64,000 nt of DNA from contig NZ_CP035501.1 in NCBI RefSeq assembly GCF_004135585.1, positions 3,481,501 through 3,545,500 of the forward strand, written 5' to 3'. The notes under the pieces were generated by a model, which made no database searches, was not told the DNA's origin, and saw only the letters and a program-made list of their open reading frames with translations. Source of the stretch: Sphingosinicella sp. BN140058 (GTDB taxonomy: Bacteria; Pseudomonadota; Alphaproteobacteria; Sphingomonadales; Sphingomonadaceae). The translations under genes and the position numbers were made by a program. Positions 61,062 to 64,000 of this stretch are shown one piece after another. Each line of letters begins with the position of its first letter. The first letter of the stretch is position 1.

Positions 61062-61916
61062 ATGACGCAGGCACACAGCACCGCGGAGGAGCAGGCGGCA
61101 CTCTGGAACGGCGATGCCGGACGATCCTGGGTCGCGGCGCAAAGCGTCCTCGACGGGATGTTTCAGCCGATCGAGGACGATCTGGCTGGCTGGGTGGCAG
61201 AAGCAGAGGTCCGATCGGTGCTGGACGTCGGCTGCGGGACCGGCAGCACGACGATCGCGATGGCACGGAGGCTCGGTGGCGGTGCCGATTGCACCGGCAT
61301 CGACATCTCGGAGCCGATGCTCGCCGCCGCCCGGTCCTCTGCGGCGCAGGAATCCGTAGGTGCTGCCTTCCTTTGTGCAGATGCGCAGTCCCATCCCCTT
61401 CCGGCCGGCGGATATGATGCGATCGTCTCGCGCTTCGGGGTCATGTTCTTTGCCGACCCGGTCCGAGCGTTCGCCAATCTGCGCCGCGCATCGGCGCCGG
61501 GAGCGGCGCTGCGAATGTTCGCGTGGCGGAGCCCGGCGGACAATCCGTTCATGACGACGGCCGAGCGGGCCGCGGCGCCGTTGCTCCCCGAAATGCCCGC
61601 GCGCGATCCTGACGCGCCCGGCCAGTTCGCTTTCGCCGACCGGAACAGGATCCTCTCGATCCTCGAACAAAGCGGCTGGACCGCGGGCGACGTGCGGCCG
61701 TTCGACTTCGATTGTGCGCTCCCGGAGGCGCGCCTGGAAGAATATTTCACCCGCTTCGGGCCAATCGCCCGCTATCTTCGTGGGATAGAGGGTGCGGCAC
61801 TCGCGGAGATCGTCGCTACGGTTCGCGCGGCGTTCGAGCCTTATGTGCGCGGTGAGGACGTCCGCTTCACCGCCGCCTGCTGGCTGATCAGCGCCCGGGC
61901 GCCAGGCGCCGTGTGA
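61062..61916 (+). CDS. Class I SAM-dependent methyltransferase
   Basis: A 284-residue UbiE-like methyltransferase. Motif I is VLDVGCGTGSTTIAM (about 52-66), motif II GIDISEPM, motif III YDAIVSRFGVMFF, followed by LRRASAPGAAL. AAGGGAGACGAAG lies before the ATG. It is divergent from, and probably activated by, the MerR regulator, a combination repeated in alphaproteobacteria. Substrate unknown; a detoxifying methylation is a guess. The last 29 bp overlap the flippase gene on the other strand. Confidence 0.9.
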   Translation: MTQAHSTAEEQAALWNGDAGRSWVAAQSVLDGMFQPIEDDLAGWVAEAEVRSVLDVGCGTGSTTIAMARRLGGGADCTGIDISEPMLAAARSSAAQESVGAAFLCADAQSHPLPAGGYDAIVSRFGVMFFADPVRAFANLRRASAPGAALRMFAWRSPADNPFMTTAERAAAPLLPEMPARDPDAPGQFAFADRNRILSILEQSGWTAGDVRPFDFDCALPEARLEEYFTRFGPIARYLRGIEGAALAEIVATVRAAFEPYVRGEDVRFTAACWLISARAPGAV

Positions 61917-63354
61917 GGCCGCCGATCAGCAGGGCGGCTTCCTGCTCGGCGCCGCCCGGCCGACCCGAGGCGAACCAGAGGAAGAAAAGGGACGTTCCAT
62001 AAACGACAGCGCCCACCGCAACCTCGACCAGGAGATCGGGCAGCGGGTGGCCGGTTTCGACGCTGAGCAGGCGCATCAGCACGAAGGCCATAGCGGCGGC
62101 GGCAAAGAGCGGCCGGAGGAGATTGGCGGCGAGGCTGACCGCACTGGTTTTCGCGTCCATGGCGAGGAGGACGATACCGATCGTCAGCATCGTTGCGTTG
62201 ACGCACAGTGCCGCCACCGCGACCGCCTCCGGGCGCCGGAAGAAGAAGGCTGCGGTGCCGATACCCGCCGCGGACAAAAAGGCGCCGGCGATGTTCAGGG
62301 TCGCCGCGCGCCGCGCCTGGCCGGATGCCTGGAAGACGGAGGCCACCATCAGCGACACGGCCTGCACGCCCGTATAGAGCGCGATGATCCGCATCAGCGG
62401 CGCGGCCGGCAGCCACTTGGCGCCGAGCAGGACGGCGATCGTGTCGGGTGCGGTGGCGACCAGTCCCGCCGCGAGCGGGGCTACGATCGCTGCATAGGCG
62501 CCGATCACCGTTGCGACATTGGTGCTGCCATTGGCTTCGCTGCGGGCGACAGTAACGAACGTGACCCGGTTGAGCGCGGTGGCGATTTCCTGAGTGAAGA
62601 TGCTCGAAAGGTCCTTGGACACCGAATAAAGGCCCACCGTCGCCGGCAGCACGAAGCGGCCAAGCACCAGCCGCTCGATCTGCGACTGCACCCATTCGGA
62701 GAAGGTGCTGACGAACATCCACAGCGAGACCCCGAGGATCTCGGCGCGTCGCGCCAGGCTCAGCCGCGGCCGGTAAGGATGGGCGACGTAGGTGCCGATC
62801 ATCCAGAAAATCGACTGCGCGACCATCCCGATCACCAGCGCCCAATAATTCCGCAATGTGAAGGCGGCGACCAGAGAAACCAGGAGGGAGGCGACGCGAA
62901 CGCCGAGCCGCATTGCCATGTCGCGGCCGAAGGTCATGTCGCGCTCGAAATCGACGATACCGATATTCGAGACGGCGAGGGCCACCATGCGCAGAGACAT
63001 GACGCAGAGAATGCCGGTCACCGCCGGGATCTTGTAGAAGCTCGCCGCGAGCGGCGCGATCGCGAGCATCGCCACCGCCAGCAGCATGAACAGGATCAGC
63101 TGAATCGTCCAGGCGGTGTCGTAATGCGATCGATCCGGATCGGGAACCCTGAGCAGGGCCTGGCGGAGGCCGATCCAGCCGAACAGCTCAACGAACGCCG
63201 CCGCCGAAAGGGCGATCGCGACGACCCCGAAATCGCTCGGCTGGAGCAAACGGGCGAGCGTAATCACCGAGACGAGGCCGATAGCGCGCACGCCCCATTG
63301 CATGGTGACCGCCAGGAAGGCTGAGCGGTAAAGGGTCGCGCGATCGATCGTCAC
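61888..63354 (-). CDS. Oligosaccharide flippase (Wzx-like, MVIN/MATE fold)
   Basis: A 488-residue protein with about fourteen helices and the ITLARLLQPSDFGVVAIALSA opening of the Wzx/RfbX flippase family. It moves lipid-linked oligosaccharides across the inner membrane. The GTG start overlaps the stop of the upstream deacetylase gene (GTGA), so the longer open frame upstream is rejected. Second flippase in the window and only distantly like the first, so it belongs to another glycan pathway that continues beyond the right edge. Confidence 0.9.
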   Translation of the reverse strand: MTIDRATLYRSAFLAVTMQWGVRAIGLVSVITLARLLQPSDFGVVAIALSAAAFVELFGWIGLRQALLRVPDPDRSHYDTAWTIQLILFMLLAVAMLAIAPLAASFYKIPAVTGILCVMSLRMVALAVSNIGIVDFERDMTFGRDMAMRLGVRVASLLVSLVAAFTLRNYWALVIGMVAQSIFWMIGTYVAHPYRPRLSLARRAEILGVSLWMFVSTFSEWVQSQIERLVLGRFVLPATVGLYSVSKDLSSIFTQEIATALNRVTFVTVARSEANGSTNVATVIGAYAAIVAPLAAGLVATAPDTIAVLLGAKWLPAAPLMRIIALYTGVQAVSLMVASVFQASGQARRAATLNIAGAFLSAAGIGTAAFFFRRPEAVAVAALCVNATMLTIGIVLLAMDAKTSAVSLAANLLRPLFAAAAMAFVLMRLLSVETGHPLPDLLVEVAVGAVVYGTSLFFLWFASGRPGGAEQEAALLIGGLTRRLAPGR

Positions 63355-64000
63355 GCTGCCTCCGCGCGCGACGCGAGCAGGCGCTCGCGGTGGCGGGTAA
63401 GGGTGGTGAATTCCCCGCCGAGCATGTCGCGGAAGAAGAGCAGGACATGTTCGATGCGGCCAACGAAGTCGCGCACGTCCTGATCGGAGCGGACATAGGG
63501 CGTGTGGCCCGGCGCCAGGCTCGGAGAATGGTAGGTGAGCGTGAAGAAACGGCGGCCGCCCTTCACCATCGCGCGAACCAACCGGCATTGCTCTTCGGCG
63601 GACACTCCCTCGGGAGACAATCGCGAGCGGGCGAGAAGCCCGCTACGGGCGAGCAGGCCCGGTACCCGCAAGCGCGCCGCGCGGCTGCTGTTCAGCAGCT
63701 GCTGGAAGGTCGGCCCGGCTGCTGCGAGCAGCCCGTAATAGCCGCTGGTCAGCGGCACTTCGAGCAGGGTCTGCGAATCGTCGAGCCAGAATGGCTGATC
63801 TGGTGTGTTGCGGTAATCGGGCCCGCCATCGTCGGCGAAGTTCATCCACGGCACGTAGGAGCAGTCGATCGTGTAGCCGAGGTCGGCCAGCACTTCTGCC
63901 GTATGCGGCCCGAAGCCGTAGCGCCCCGCCTTGAACACGTGCGGGCGGTGTCCGAAGGCGCCTTCGATGAGGTCGGTCAATGTTTCGATCTTGGCGCGCT
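63351..64000 (-). CDS. Polysaccharide deacetylase-like protein (partial)
   Basis: The frame is open to the right edge, so the N-terminus with the catalytic Asp-Asp motif is missing and only about 216 C-terminal residues are visible. These contain FKAGRYGFGPHTAEVLADLGYTID (the middle NodB-fold pattern) and TLTYHSPSLAPG, a late His-containing motif (His in TYHSPS). It resembles the WalW-type deacetylases next to polysaccharide genes. Coupled to the following flippase gene (GTGA), which supports a role in glycan maturation. Confidence 0.8.
   Translation of the reverse strand, partial: RAKIETLTDLIEGAFGHRPHVFKAGRYGFGPHTAEVLADLGYTIDCSYVPWMNFADDGGPDYRNTPDQPFWLDDSQTLLEVPLTSGYYGLLAAAGPTFQQLLNSSRAARLRVPGLLARSGLLARSRLSPEGVSAEEQCRLVRAMVKGGRRFFTLTYHSPSLAPGHTPYVRSDQDVRDFVGRIEHVLLFFRDMLGGEFTTLTRHRERLLASRAEAA

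Noticed and set aside
1..64000. tRNA or rRNA genes
   Set aside because: No GTTCGAATCC-type T-loop with a matching acceptor stem and no rRNA core segments were found by eye; a covariance-model scan would be decisive.

Overview
High-GC (roughly two-thirds G+C) alphaproteobacterial DNA, most likely Sphingomonadales. The clues are codon usage, a compact class Ia NrdA without an ATP-cone, NodT-type outer-membrane factor, a trimeric autotransporter made of YadA-head repeats, and dense palindromic intergenic repeats. No rRNA, tRNA, CRISPR array or intact insertion sequence was seen.

Layout. 0-6 kb: truncated membrane sensor, membrane di-iron desaturase-like protein coupled to a small membrane protein, HAD phosphatase + PAP2 pair, M1 aminopeptidase lipoprotein. 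6-9.2 kb: GIY-YIG nuclease beside a tandem array of about 200-bp nested palindromes, then an XRE regulator with two membrane proteins. 9.4-14.4 kb: nrdA-nrdB, followed 6 bp later by an AT-rich, apparently foreign P-loop ATPase. 14.4-19 kb: a decay zone with micro-repeats, a truncated paralogue of a GlcG/HbpS-type gene and a truncated copy of the 5' end of an ATPase gene. 19-25.4 kb: AraC regulator, trimeric autotransporter, ATPase, methyltransferase. 25.4-27.1 kb: about 1.7 kb without genes but with four consecutive strong stem-loops, paired palindromes and a 50-bp tandem repeat. 27.1-36.4 kb: glycine-rich secreted protein, DUF2157-DUF4401-GDYXXLXY operon, TetR/GST divergent pair, and assorted small genes.

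36.5-46.3 kb is the most interesting part. A tight five-gene operon encodes a fatty acyl-AMP ligase, a divergent P450, an acyl carrier protein, an MBOAT acyltransferase and a membrane-anchored SGNH/DltD-like protein. It abuts polysaccharide genes (flippase, glycosyltransferase, EpsG-like polymerase). The ligase/carrier/MBOAT/SGNH set matches the logic of DltA/C/B/D but with a fatty-acid ligase. The inference is export and O-acylation of a surface glycan with a possibly oxidised acyl chain.

46.3-64 kb: GNAT, isochorismatase-fold and GFA proteins, an orphan PAS histidine kinase, a stress-type flavin-binding protein, an SDR-NTF2 fusion, an OMF-MFP-RND efflux operon divergent from its TetR gene across a perfect palindrome, a DUF475/TerC protein, a PhoB-type regulator, a MerR regulator divergent from a methyltransferase across a SoxR-box-like operator, and a second polysaccharide flippase coupled to a polysaccharide deacetylase running off the end.
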